This document shows positions 5,459 through 13,181 of a stretch of DNA of 25,426 bases, piece after piece. Source of the stretch: an uncultured Eubacteriales bacterium (GTDB lineage Bacteria > Bacillota > Clostridia > Oscillospirales > Acutalibacteraceae); NCBI GenBank assembly GCA_902462035.1, contig CABQAC010000003.1, positions 1 to 25,426 on the forward strand. Reading direction: 5' to 3'. The number at the start of each line of letters is the position of its first letter. The first letter of the stretch is position 1. The notes beneath the pieces are model-generated. The model was not told the origin of the DNA and did not search any database. It saw nothing but the letters and a program-made list of their open reading frames with translations. A program made the translations under genes and the position numbers.

Positions 5459-8359
5459 TTATCTTCTTGAGCCAGAGCAAATAGATTTAAAATCACAAGA
5501 AGCGCATTTTACTGTAGATTCGCACCTAGGAAATACCCCTTGTTTTATATTTTCAACGGTATCAGAAATTTGCTGTTTCATTAAATCAACTTCGTGCTCG
5601 TTTAGTGTCACATCTTCTTTATGATGATCTTGATTCGAATACAAGAAATGCGCTGTCGCCCTTAACGGTTCAAGTCCAAGCGCGTCATGGGTTGCAATGG
5701 CATACAACTGTAATTGTTGTCGGACGTGCGCGAGCCTTTCTTGAGCGGCTAAATCGTCTCCAGATCGTCCAGTTTTGAAGTCGACAATTTCTACTTGGGC
5801 GTCATTGCCACTCATAGAATCTGCCCTATTCAGAAGATCAATTGTTCCGCTAATCATGGCTTCTCCGATAATAAACTCAAATGGCTTTTCAGCGTGAAGT
5901 ACTTTCCTGCGAAGCTCTGGATCATCATGTAGGTAGTTTTTGAGGATGCGCTTAGCTGCTGCTTTCATTGCTTCCAGTGGTTCACCCCGGGTATAGCGCA
6001 AATTGAAATGCCTATCAACTTGGGATTCTATCCAAGTATCATCTACATTTTGTTGCGGGAGAGCATCATGTAATAGAGCTAATAAATTATGGATTTGTTG
6101 ACCATAACCATAGCTCTCGTTCACGCCTGGACTGAATCCCATTAGCCTACGTAGCAAATAATCTTTGGGACATTCCCAATAATATCGGAGGTCGCTAAAA
6201 TTAGTAGGTAAGATAGTCGCATCCACAGGAATCGCTGGTGCAACACGATTCGGCCTATCAAACATAGCCATGGGGTCCGTACACACATAATTGTGCTGAA
6301 TGTTTAAAGCAAATTGGGATGTGTGTGTACGAGGATACTCTAAACCGCTTATAAAAAGAAATTTCTTGCTTCTAGTCAAAGCGACATACCAAAGGCGTAG
6401 CTCTTCATCAAACCGCTCCTGTGCCTCATCTGTGCCATTGGCAGCACTAAAGCGACCAACGCATTCATCTCCGTTTAATAGGTGCTCAACACCTCGAGTC
6501 CTTCGTTGCGAAGGAAAGCGGCGATTGGTTAGTGTGGGTAGAAATACGACAGGCCATTCCAATCCCTTTGCTTGATGTATGGTAGAAATTTGCACAGCAT
6601 CTTGTGCGCCTAAATCTCGATGTCGAATGTCGTTAGCCTCTCGCGTTGCCCAATATCCCAAATAATAGGCGAAGTCACCCATGTCATAGGGAGTCACCCA
6701 TTGATGAACCGATTCAAAATCCAAAATCAATTCGCTAAAGCGTCCTAAATTATATAGAACGTTTTCTGGAAGTTCCGTTTGGTTGGCTCCGAGCGTTTCT
6801 AGCAGTTCGTAAAACAATTCTTGCGGAAATAAACGGCGGCTCAAACGATAACGAATCCGTTCCTCTGGATTCTGCATACGTTGGAATAACACTTTTTTCT
6901 GAGCAATCCAGCTAAACAAAATATTGCTATCAGCGTGAGGGCATATGCCATTATCTCGCAGGGAATCAACATTCACGCGAATCAAGGTTCTTGTTTCCGC
7001 TTCATCATGAAAAATATATCCATCATATCTATCGGGATTAGGCGTAACATATTGACAGCTAAACAGAAGGCAAAATGTAGCGTGTATTATTTGAATTTCT
7101 CTGCTTTCAAACAGACCTTTAGAGCCTTTTATAGTATACGGAATACTTCTGCGATCAAGTTCGCTAGTAATAGCCTGTGTATAGTTTAAACTGCGGCATA
7201 AAATTGCCACATCTGCCCAAGATAGCCCCCGCACAGCATTTTCGGACTGCCACGGATAGCCGACTAATTCTTGTATCTTATCTGCAACAAATGTGGCTTC
7301 TTGGTCTTCACTGCTAAAGGTACAATTCCACACATCTCCGTGCTCTGCCATTGTCTCTTCAAACTGATTAGTCCTATTATTTAAATGCTTCGCTTCCATG
7401 GTTTTAGGTAAACGATGGCGCAATCCTTGGATATTTCTACGACCAATACGTTGACCTGTTACGGCAGCGTTTGCAATTTCTACAATTGCGTGTGTAGATC
7501 GAAAATTACTAGACAAAGTAACTCGCTTTACAGCAGGGTATCTTGTTTCAAATGTTAAGATATTGGTTACCGTCGCACCTCTAAACCTATAAATTGCTTG
7601 GTCATCATCACCAACGGCGCAAACAGATGCCGCCTGACCGTTGTTACTTAGCAAGCGAATTAACTCTTCTTGCCGGTCATCCACATCTTGATATTCATCC
7701 ACAAAAATATTGCTAAATCGCCCCTGTACACGTGTGCGAATTGCATCATTACTTTCCATGACATTGGACAATTCGGCAATGATTTCATCAAAAGTAAGAA
7801 AATAATTTGGTTGCTGTTTTACATAGTTCTGATAACGATGAAAGGATTCGATCAGATCCGGGTTTCCAAGCGAATCGACATCAATCTTCTCGCGATATAT
7901 TATGTTTAGTGTTTCAATAAAACGCCGAATAGTCTCAATCTTTGAGTTGGAGCCTTGGAGTATGTCAAGCCCAAAATCGCGATATTTTGAAACAATAATA
8001 GCCGCTTGACGCTTTTCATCAATGATATCATAGTTTCGATAATGCGCGTTTATTTCTTTCAGAAGCTGAAGACTAAAGCTGTGAATTGTTCCAATATACA
8101 TCTCACCTAAAGAAGCGTCATCAAGCCGCCCTTCACCGCGCAAGATAGCCATTTCTTTTCTAATCCGAGACTTTAATTCTCCCGCAGCGAGGTCGGTAAA
8201 AGTAAATGCTATTATGCTTTCTCTTGGCACACCTTCGGAAATAAGGAGAGCAATTCTACGAGAAAGAACTTGTGTTTTTCCGCTGCCGGCACATGCAATT
8301 ATTAGCAAGTTTCCATCTCGATAATCTAGTGCCTCTTGTTGATTAGGCGTATAAATCAT
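5459..8359 (-). CDS. UvrD-like helicase fused to a PD-(D/E)XK nuclease
   Basis: Superfamily 1 DNA helicase with a C-terminal nuclease, 966 residues, a single-chain relative of AddAB-type enzymes. Helicase motifs in order: Walker A ACAGSGKT (Lys28), Ia near 51-66, Walker B VDEYQD (220-225), motif III VGDDDQAIYRFRGA (249-262), motif IV SSNFRST (283-289), motif V STIHQAKGLEW (592-602), motif VI WYVALTRSKK (657-666). The nuclease has Asp841 (SGTIDLL), then Asp860 and Lys862 in VDFKTG, and a Gln-rich QQLQLYAIA helix (881-889). Cys730 with Cys952, Cys955 and Cys961 matches the iron-sulfur arrangement of AddB and Cas4. The ATG overlaps the stop of the methyltransferase gene as ATGA, with AAGGAGG 7 nt upstream. 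Last gene of the defence operon; probably unwinds and degrades foreign or cut DNA. By eye it is richer in A+T than the first half of the operon. Confidence 0.92.
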   Translation of the reverse strand: MIYTPNQQEALDYRDGNLLIIACAGSGKTQVLSRRIALLISEGVPRESIIAFTFTDLAAGELKSRIRKEMAILRGEGRLDDASLGEMYIGTIHSFSLQLLKEINAHYRNYDIIDEKRQAAIIVSKYRDFGLDILQGSNSKIETIRRFIETLNIIYREKIDVDSLGNPDLIESFHRYQNYVKQQPNYFLTFDEIIAELSNVMESNDAIRTRVQGRFSNIFVDEYQDVDDRQEELIRLLSNNGQAASVCAVGDDDQAIYRFRGATVTNILTFETRYPAVKRVTLSSNFRSTHAIVEIANAAVTGQRIGRRNIQGLRHRLPKTMEAKHLNNRTNQFEETMAEHGDVWNCTFSSEDQEATFVADKIQELVGYPWQSENAVRGLSWADVAILCRSLNYTQAITSELDRRSIPYTIKGSKGLFESREIQIIHATFCLLFSCQYVTPNPDRYDGYIFHDEAETRTLIRVNVDSLRDNGICPHADSNILFSWIAQKKVLFQRMQNPEERIRYRLSRRLFPQELFYELLETLGANQTELPENVLYNLGRFSELILDFESVHQWVTPYDMGDFAYYLGYWATREANDIRHRDLGAQDAVQISTIHQAKGLEWPVVFLPTLTNRRFPSQRRTRGVEHLLNGDECVGRFSAANGTDEAQERFDEELRLWYVALTRSKKFLFISGLEYPRTHTSQFALNIQHNYVCTDPMAMFDRPNRVAPAIPVDATILPTNFSDLRYYWECPKDYLLRRLMGFSPGVNESYGYGQQIHNLLALLHDALPQQNVDDTWIESQVDRHFNLRYTRGEPLEAMKAAAKRILKNYLHDDPELRRKVLHAEKPFEFIIGEAMISGTIDLLNRADSMSGNDAQVEIVDFKTGRSGDDLAAQERLAHVRQQLQLYAIATHDALGLEPLRATAHFLYSNQDHHKEDVTLNEHEVDLMKQQISDTVENIKQGVFPRCESTVKCASCDFKSICSGSRR

Positions 8360-9390
8360 GATTTTCCCTCCTTGCGATTTAAAAAGATTGCAACCAAATT
8401 TTTGGCCAAATTTACAGGAACAGCGTTACCAATTTGTCTAGCAATTTGCCCTGAATTCCCGTAGAAGCGGTAATTTGCAGGAAAAGTTTGTAGTAATGCC
8501 GCCTCACGTAATGTAATTGCTCTATCATAGCAAGGATGGGCATATCGTCCTTTTGTCACATCAGTGCAGCCTGTAGTTAGAGTGGGCGCAACCGTGTCCC
8601 ATCGCATGCGTCCGTAAACATCGCAATAGTGGGTCATTTCTCCTTCGGCATCTAGCTTTTTATGACAAGGTAATACTAATTCGTTAGGAAGTTCACTCCG
8701 GCTTCCTCCATCATGTGAAATATGATGGAGTCTATCTAGGGTGATTTTACTGTGCTTTCTGCAAACATGAAGGGAGTCTTGAGGATTGTTAAAACTTGCA
8801 ATTGGCAAAGTCTCTATTGTGTCTCGGACTGTCATTCTGTGCCCCGCAGGAGTGATTGGCGGCGGCAATTCGATAGGGTGCTTTTTAGAGGCCACAATCA
8901 CGCAGCGCACCCGGCGTTGTGGTACCTCATAATCAGCAGCATCAACTTGCTGTGCTTCACTAAGAATATAACCCAACTTGGTAAATTCAGATTTCAACTG
9001 ACTAAGCACAGCAGAATTCTTTGTCAAGCCTGGTACATTTTCAAAAAAAACAAATTTGGGCTTTAACGCTTTTACAAAACGTACGGATTGCAATATCAGG
9101 TACACTCTGTCATCTGGTTTGGTCGATTTATTTAAGCTACTAAATGGTTGACAGGGAGCACATACGATAAGCAGATCAAGTTTTTGCTTGCCTAATATCA
9201 TTTTGAGGGATCGCGCACTTGTCTTACAAATATCTTTTTGAAGAAGGTGCACTTCCGGATGATTTAGCCTATATGTTTCACAACATATTGGGTCATTGTC
9301 CACTGCCGCAATAACCGTAAACCCCGCCTGTTTTAGCCCTTCTGTAACTCCGCCACAACCACAGAATAAATCAATCGCAGTACACCCCAA
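8356..9390 (-). CDS. Cytosine-5 DNA methyltransferase (second of two)
   Basis: DNA cytosine-5 methyltransferase, 344 residues, S-adenosylmethionine dependent. Motif I is IDLFCGCGG at the N-terminus. Motif IV is CAPCQPFSS with the catalytic Cys near residue 80. Motif VI is FFENVPG, motif VIII is QRRVRCVIVA, and motif X is QIGNAVPV near the end. The region between VIII and IX (about 170-260) is the target recognition part; its specificity cannot be read. The frame opens with a GTG that overlaps the GGAGG site; I prefer the TTG at 9390, 8 nt after it. It follows vsr by 26 nt and overlaps the helicase start by 4 nt. Together these suggest that the methyl mark tells the helicase-nuclease or a restriction enzyme what is self. 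Confidence 0.92.
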   Translation of the reverse strand: MGCTAIDLFCGCGGVTEGLKQAGFTVIAAVDNDPICCETYRLNHPEVHLLQKDICKTSARSLKMILGKQKLDLLIVCAPCQPFSSLNKSTKPDDRVYLILQSVRFVKALKPKFVFFENVPGLTKNSAVLSQLKSEFTKLGYILSEAQQVDAADYEVPQRRVRCVIVASKKHPIELPPPITPAGHRMTVRDTIETLPIASFNNPQDSLHVCRKHSKITLDRLHHISHDGGSRSELPNELVLPCHKKLDAEGEMTHYCDVYGRMRWDTVAPTLTTGCTDVTKGRYAHPCYDRAITLREAALLQTFPANYRFYGNSGQIARQIGNAVPVNLAKNLVAIFLNRKEGKS

Positions 9391-9416
9391 AATATCCACC
9401 TCCTCGCTTGAGGTTT

Positions 9417-9842
9417 TTAATTATCAACGACAATGCCAATTACAGCGTTTATTCTCACAATCGTTTGATCTAGGTTTTTCTTCTTCAATTCGCACTCCCA
9501 AATCCGCAAAACCGTCCAGCCTCGCGCCTCAAACATGGCGGTTACTTCTTGATCGTGTTTCATATTCTGTTCCCGTTTCTTTTGCCAGTACTCTTGATGT
9601 TCGGCGGGGCGGGTATTCCGGCAATCGTGTCCATGCCAGAAGCAACCGTCCACAAACACGGCGACTTTTTGCTTTGGAAACACAAAATCGGGATGCCCTT
9701 TCACCGGATAACTTCGCCGCCAGCCAGTAATACCGTTCTGCTTGAATACCTCTATCAACCGAAGTTCGGTAGACTTATTTTTCTTCGACTTGACTTGCCG
9801 CATAATATCCGAGCGCTTTTCTTGATCGAAAACATCTGCCAC
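9417..9842 (-). CDS. vsr: Very short patch repair (Vsr) endonuclease
   Basis: Vsr-family nuclease, 141 residues, full length for the family. In the known enzyme it nicks beside T:G mismatches left when 5-methylcytosine deaminates, so it commonly accompanies cytosine-5 methyltransferases. Visible hallmarks: the N-terminal RSDIMRQVKSKNT-like stretch (here RSDIMRQVKSKKNKST), GHPDFVFPKQKVAVFVDGCFWHGHDC containing the catalytic Asp and the histidines, and WTVLRIWECEL near the C-terminus. The start is GTG at 9842; its ribosome binding site AAGGTGA overlaps the end of the upstream gene. It lies between a DUF4928 gene and a second methyltransferase. Repair is the family role. Use of a Vsr-fold protein as a restriction nuclease is a less likely alternative here. 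Confidence 0.93.
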   Translation of the reverse strand: MADVFDQEKRSDIMRQVKSKKNKSTELRLIEVFKQNGITGWRRSYPVKGHPDFVFPKQKVAVFVDGCFWHGHDCRNTRPAEHQEYWQKKREQNMKHDQEVTAMFEARGWTVLRIWECELKKKNLDQTIVRINAVIGIVVDN

Positions 9843-9848
9843 AACAAA

Positions 9849-10787
9849 TCACCTTGCTTCAAACTCAATACGGAGGCTGGGATCAGTTTCAGCTTCAAGC
9901 ACAATATTGTTATAGCGGCTGATAATGTCCGAGAGCGTGGAGTTACGCTTGTCCTCGTCAAAGAAGCTGTGCTCATAAACATTCGCGGATAAGAATTGCT
10001 GGATATCCCATACTTCAACCCGTCCGGCCAGCCCAGCATCCTCCGCAAGATTTAGCGCCGTATGTACCCGATCAAAAATCGTGATGATAACGGGATGACA
10101 GCCGCCGCGCACATTGGCCTTGCATTTCTCTATCAGCAGAGCGCCGGGCATCGTAGTGCAATGGATGATGGTGCTGTTGATAACAAAATCGCCGCTGCGT
10201 TCAGTCGGCGCGTCGGCAACGGAAGCGCCGTGTATCTCAAAAGAGCCTTCCGGCATGATGAGGCAGAGTTTCGCCGCAACTAAATGCTGCAACACCGTTC
10301 CGAGGTATTGCGTCCCCGGATTCTGCGTCTGACGCTTTTTCGCCTGCTCAAACAGTTCGTCCAAATTTGCGCCTATCGTTTTGGAAGTATCTGCCGTAAG
10401 CACAAACGGTTGATTGCGGAAGTATTCTTTGACTTGCTCCGCCCAAAACGCTTCAACAACAGAAAAATCAACTGCGGCCTCCGCATTCCACGCATTAAGA
10501 AAATCAACATACTTAATCATAATACCCATGCTTCCCCGGCTGGTTCTGCCGCCCTCCGAGGATAGCTGCTGGGTAATGCCATGCTCTTTCAGTATCTTCT
10601 TTAAGTTCGCGCCGCCCAGCCCGGCGACTTGTCCCTTACTACTGGTTTGAAAGTCGTCTGGGTTCAGCGGAAACTCTTTGTCACGAACCAAACGAGTAAA
10701 CTGAATGACCAGTGATAACGGGCCTTTGGTAAAAATATTGTTTTCCGTTTGAAATGCTTTCAGCCTTTCTTCGGGACTAATCATCAT
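9849..10787 (-). CDS. DUF4928 protein, predicted restriction endonuclease
   Basis: Member of the DUF4928 family as I recognise it, 312 residues, soluble. These proteins are found next to cytosine-5 methyltransferases and are thought to be the restriction partner; that role is by association. Conserved-looking blocks: a helical N-terminal half with GGRTSRGSMG (near 80-90), and a C-terminal half with SVADAPTERSGDFVI, then IHCTTMP and EKCKANVRGG. GDF plus IHCTT could be a divergent PD-(D/E)XK core, but the usual lysine is not evident. The ATG at 10787 is chosen because GGAGG lies 6 nt upstream; the longer frame uses a TTG before that site. The start overlaps the upstream methyltransferase gene by 11 nt, and vsr follows after 6 nt. 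A nuclease role is likely, not proven. Confidence 0.8.
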   Translation of the reverse strand: MMISPEERLKAFQTENNIFTKGPLSLVIQFTRLVRDKEFPLNPDDFQTSSKGQVAGLGGANLKKILKEHGITQQLSSEGGRTSRGSMGIMIKYVDFLNAWNAEAAVDFSVVEAFWAEQVKEYFRNQPFVLTADTSKTIGANLDELFEQAKKRQTQNPGTQYLGTVLQHLVAAKLCLIMPEGSFEIHGASVADAPTERSGDFVINSTIIHCTTMPGALLIEKCKANVRGGCHPVIITIFDRVHTALNLAEDAGLAGRVEVWDIQQFLSANVYEHSFFDEDKRNSTLSDIISRYNNIVLEAETDPSLRIEFEAR

Positions 10788-11883
10788 ATACAGCCTCCGC
10801 AATTTTTGTTAAAAATCTTTCTCCAATAAACTGCGCTACGGGCATGGCGACTGCGTCGCCCATAGCCTTGTAGCCGTCGTTGTAGCTGCCGGGGAGAATA
10901 AAGCTATCCGGCGCTCCCATTAACCGCGCCGCTTCTCTGACGGTTAGGAGCCGAGCATGGGTCTCGCCGTTTTTCTTCATTACAAAATATTGTTTACTGC
11001 TGCCGCCTTCTGGCGTCCGTAGGCAACCCGCAATCCCATCAAAACGCAATTCAAGCTGTTGCTCGCCGTGGCGCGTCCTCCGATACCCTGTCGCATAGAC
11101 AAGATCGTGTTCGTCCAGTTTTGCCTGATGGCGCGCCGGGACAAGCCGCAAAACATTGTCTTTATCAAAAGGAGCATCATATTCAATGACATCTTTTAAG
11201 GTTTTGTGGCGGCGCGGCGGCTTTTCAGTTTTCCACCATATCCAGCCCGGTAAAGAGCGTCCCAAGTCGGTTGCTGTTTTGCTGTGGAGCCAGCACGGGC
11301 CGTCGCCCATTAAGTCTTTTGGTATTTCACAATCCCGTTGTACAGCGATAATAAACACTCTCGGTCTGGATTGGGGAACAAAATGGGATGCGTTGAGCAC
11401 AATAGCGCCGCAATTAAAGCCGCGCTCGACAAGAGCCATGTGCAGCGTTCGGTAATTGTCGCCCCCATTTGTTGAAAGCAGGCCGGACACATTCTCCAAC
11501 AGCAGAATTTTAGGCGGCGTATCCATCTCGTCCAGCACGCGCAGCCACTCCCAAACTAAGCCGCTCCGGGACGCATGGATTCCGCCGATTGAGCCCGCAA
11601 GGGATAAATCTTGACAGGGAAAACTTGCCCACGATAAATGAGCAAACGGCAAGTTATGACCGTTAATATCTTTAATATCTCCAAGTTCAAAATGATCGTC
11701 GCCAAAGTTGGCTTCATAAACAGCCGCTTTTTGTTCGCTGATATCGTTAGCCCAAACAGGCGCGAACATTCCCTTTAGACCATACGCAACCAGCCCGCTC
11801 CCTGCAAAAAACTCATGCATTGTCCAAGGGGCGGAGGATAAGTCGATATTCTGTTTTTTATACATGGTGCGTGGTAGCATCAT
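10777..11883 (-). CDS. Cytosine-5 DNA methyltransferase (first of two)
   Basis: Dcm-type DNA cytosine-5 methyltransferase, 368 residues. Motif I is HEFFAGSGL (23-31), motif IV is SFPCQDLS with catalytic Cys90, motif VI is LLENVSG (128-134), motif VIII is QSRPRVFIIAV (171-181), motif IX includes LRTPEGGSSKQ, and motif X is GDAVAMPVA. The target recognition region spans about 185-290 and does not resemble that of the second methyltransferase by eye, so the two enzymes probably mark different sites. Its ATG overlaps the stop of the HTH gene as ATGA, with GGAGG 5 nt upstream, and its own end overlaps the DUF4928 gene. With that gene and vsr it forms a plausible complete type II system: mark, cut, repair. 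Confidence 0.93.
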   Translation of the reverse strand: MMLPRTMYKKQNIDLSSAPWTMHEFFAGSGLVAYGLKGMFAPVWANDISEQKAAVYEANFGDDHFELGDIKDINGHNLPFAHLSWASFPCQDLSLAGSIGGIHASRSGLVWEWLRVLDEMDTPPKILLLENVSGLLSTNGGDNYRTLHMALVERGFNCGAIVLNASHFVPQSRPRVFIIAVQRDCEIPKDLMGDGPCWLHSKTATDLGRSLPGWIWWKTEKPPRRHKTLKDVIEYDAPFDKDNVLRLVPARHQAKLDEHDLVYATGYRRTRHGEQQLELRFDGIAGCLRTPEGGSSKQYFVMKKNGETHARLLTVREAARLMGAPDSFILPGSYNDGYKAMGDAVAMPVAQFIGERFLTKIAEAVYDD

Positions 11884-12065
11884 TTTGTCCTCCGGTTCTG
11901 TGTCCGCTTATCGCTCGTCGGCTTCTCCGCGTTTTCCGGTATAATCCAAATGCGGCTCATGCGCGTCGCTCCAGCGATTCGATTCTCTTTACATAGAATT
12001 TGAACTTGTCGCGGCGTCACGCCCCATTTTTCAGCGACTTCTTGAACTGTTATATATCCATTCAC
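11880..12065 (-). CDS. Small HTH protein, likely controller of the defence operon
   Basis: A 61-residue DNA-binding protein of the excisionase/MerR-like winged helix-turn-helix type. ITVQEVAEKWGVTPRQVQILC forms the helix-turn-helix, and RIAGATRMSRIWIIPENAEKP is the wing and closing strand seen in this family. The tail is basic. The start is GTG at 12065 with GAGG 8 nt upstream. It is the first gene of the operon, and its stop overlaps the methyltransferase start. The promoter just upstream carries an inverted repeat between the -10 and -35 boxes, so autoregulation in the manner of restriction-modification controller proteins is a reasonable inference, although classical C proteins are of the XRE type. 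An excisionase role is the alternative. Confidence 0.8.
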   Translation of the reverse strand: MNGYITVQEVAEKWGVTPRQVQILCKENRIAGATRMSRIWIIPENAEKPTSDKRTQNRRTK

Positions 12066-12111
12066 TTGCTACACCTCAATGCGGTTTTACAGCTTATAAT
12101 AACTCACTATT

Positions 12112-12140
12112 AGTATATTCGCTTGAGCGAAATTACGCAA
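12112..12140 (-). promoter_or_regulatory. Promoter of the defence operon
   Basis: On the minus strand: TTGCGT (12135-12140), 17-nt spacer, TATACT (12112-12117). The -10 box lies about 46 nt before the GTG of the HTH gene. It is arranged back to back with the plus-strand promoter at 12208-12236. Confidence 0.65.
12118..12131. promoter_or_regulatory. Operator-like inverted repeat in the promoter spacer
   Basis: TTCGCT and AGCGAA are perfect inverted arms around a central TG. The 14-bp site fills most of the spacer between the -10 and -35 boxes, so a bound protein would block RNA polymerase. The small HTH protein encoded first in the operon is the obvious candidate to bind it. Confidence 0.6.
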
Positions 12141-12176
12141 GCCCTTTTCTTCAAAATGAGACAAGCAATTTCTTCG

Positions 12177-12202
12177 CCTCTAAAATATTTTTGAAATAGA
12201 GG
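12177..12202. promoter_or_regulatory. Weak inverted repeat upstream of the sigma-like gene
   Basis: CCTCTA (12177-12182) and TAGAGG (12197-12202) are inverted around an AT-rich 14-nt centre, ending 5 nt before the -35 box of the rightward promoter. It could be a second operator in the divergent region; short arms keep confidence low. Confidence 0.3.
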
Positions 12203-12207
12203 AACAT

Positions 12208-12236
12208 TTGGTATATACTTATGTCGTAAATATAAT
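12208..12236 (+). promoter_or_regulatory. Promoter of the mobilization genes
   Basis: TTGGTA (12208-12213), 17-nt spacer, TATAAT (12231-12236). It lies 40 nt before the ATG at 12277 and covers the earlier in-frame TTG, which supports the later start. Confidence 0.65.
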
Positions 12237-12276
12237 AGATGACCTTATTTTAATCTTTTGGAAAGGAGGTTTCCCC

Positions 12277-13116
12277 ATGCTTGTCCAATTTCCCCTTGAC
12301 AGCAATATCCGCTATTTGCCCCTCGTCTATCTCTTGCCGCCCGATCTAATCGCACGGTGTCCCGCGCTGAATGCTCTGCCGCGCTGCCTCTCGGAAATAG
12401 CGTCGTCCGATGAAGCGATGGATTTAATATCCGGCGACGCATTTTTGAAGGAAATCATGGACGCTACCGCTTCGTTGGCGTTTCCACATTTCGGCTTTGG
12501 CGGCTGGAAGGAACATTACACCGGCTATTCCCCGATATGGCGCTTGTCCTATGCCCTGCCTCTCTGGGCAACCCTTATCGAAAAGGAAACAGGGTGGGGC
12601 GTGCAGGCGCTTTTCCGTATGAAGCCGGGGACGCAGATACCGTTGCCCAACCCGGAATACATACGGGAACTTTTCAGTAAGGTAGTCAAGCGGGCAATTG
12701 AGGAACAGGGCTGGCAGCCCATCTTAGATGTTGTCCGTGAAATGCCATGCGACGAGGACTCTGAACCTTGGCAAACCAATGTCCGCATTGATTTTCAGCG
12801 AAAATGGTATCATACGCGCTCCAAAAATGTGCAGACGATTTCGCTGGAAGAATTAATTGAAGAGGACGAGGACGGCAGCATCTTCTACATCCCCGACGCC
12901 ACGCAGAATGTTGAGGCATATGTGATTGCCAAAGACTTTGCTGAACGGTTCCTTGCCACGCTTTCAGACAAAGACAGGCAGATCGTCCAGCTTCGGCAGG
13001 ACGGATATTCTTATGTTGAGATTGCGGACAAGCTGGGGTACAAAAATCACAGCGGGGTCATCAAACGGATTGAAACCGTCAAAAAGAAGTTCAAGGAATA
13101 CAAGAGTAAGGGTTAA
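12277..13116 (+). CDS. Sigma-70-like regulator of the mobile element
   Basis: A 279-residue protein. Its last 60 residues form a sigma region 4-like helix-turn-helix: LSDKDRQIVQLRQDGYSYVEIADKLGY followed by the recognition helix around NHSGVIKRIETVKKKF. The N-terminal two thirds are mixed hydrophobic/charged with several prolines and tryptophans, and I do not recognise a domain there. Proteins of this build are frequent in Firmicutes integrative elements and are usually labelled sigma factor-like. The ATG at 12277 follows an excellent AAAGGAGG site by 7 nt; the frame runs further upstream only across the promoter. It is the first gene of the rightward module and is followed by its own terminator. 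A role in switching on transfer genes is inferred from context. Confidence 0.75.
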   Translation: MLVQFPLDSNIRYLPLVYLLPPDLIARCPALNALPRCLSEIASSDEAMDLISGDAFLKEIMDATASLAFPHFGFGGWKEHYTGYSPIWRLSYALPLWATLIEKETGWGVQALFRMKPGTQIPLPNPEYIRELFSKVVKRAIEEQGWQPILDVVREMPCDEDSEPWQTNVRIDFQRKWYHTRSKNVQTISLEELIEEDEDGSIFYIPDATQNVEAYVIAKDFAERFLATLSDKDRQIVQLRQDGYSYVEIADKLGYKNHSGVIKRIETVKKKFKEYKSKG

Positions 13117-13150
13117 GCCGCGCAGTCAGCAATGACGGGCGCGGCTTTTT
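13117..13150 (+). terminator. Terminator after the sigma-like gene
   Basis: GCCGCGC (13117-13123) pairs with GCGCGGC (13139-13145), followed by five T (13146-13150). The stem starts right after the stop codon of the sigma-like gene. Confidence 0.75.
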
Positions 13151-13181
13151 GCTGCCCTAAAATCAAGAGAAAGAGGTGTGA

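Noticed and set aside
5048..5624. Several plus-strand frames across the oriT region
   Set aside because: They pass through the stacked hairpins of the transfer origin and into the antisense of the helicase gene, and lack ribosome binding sites; no mobC-like signature was seen.
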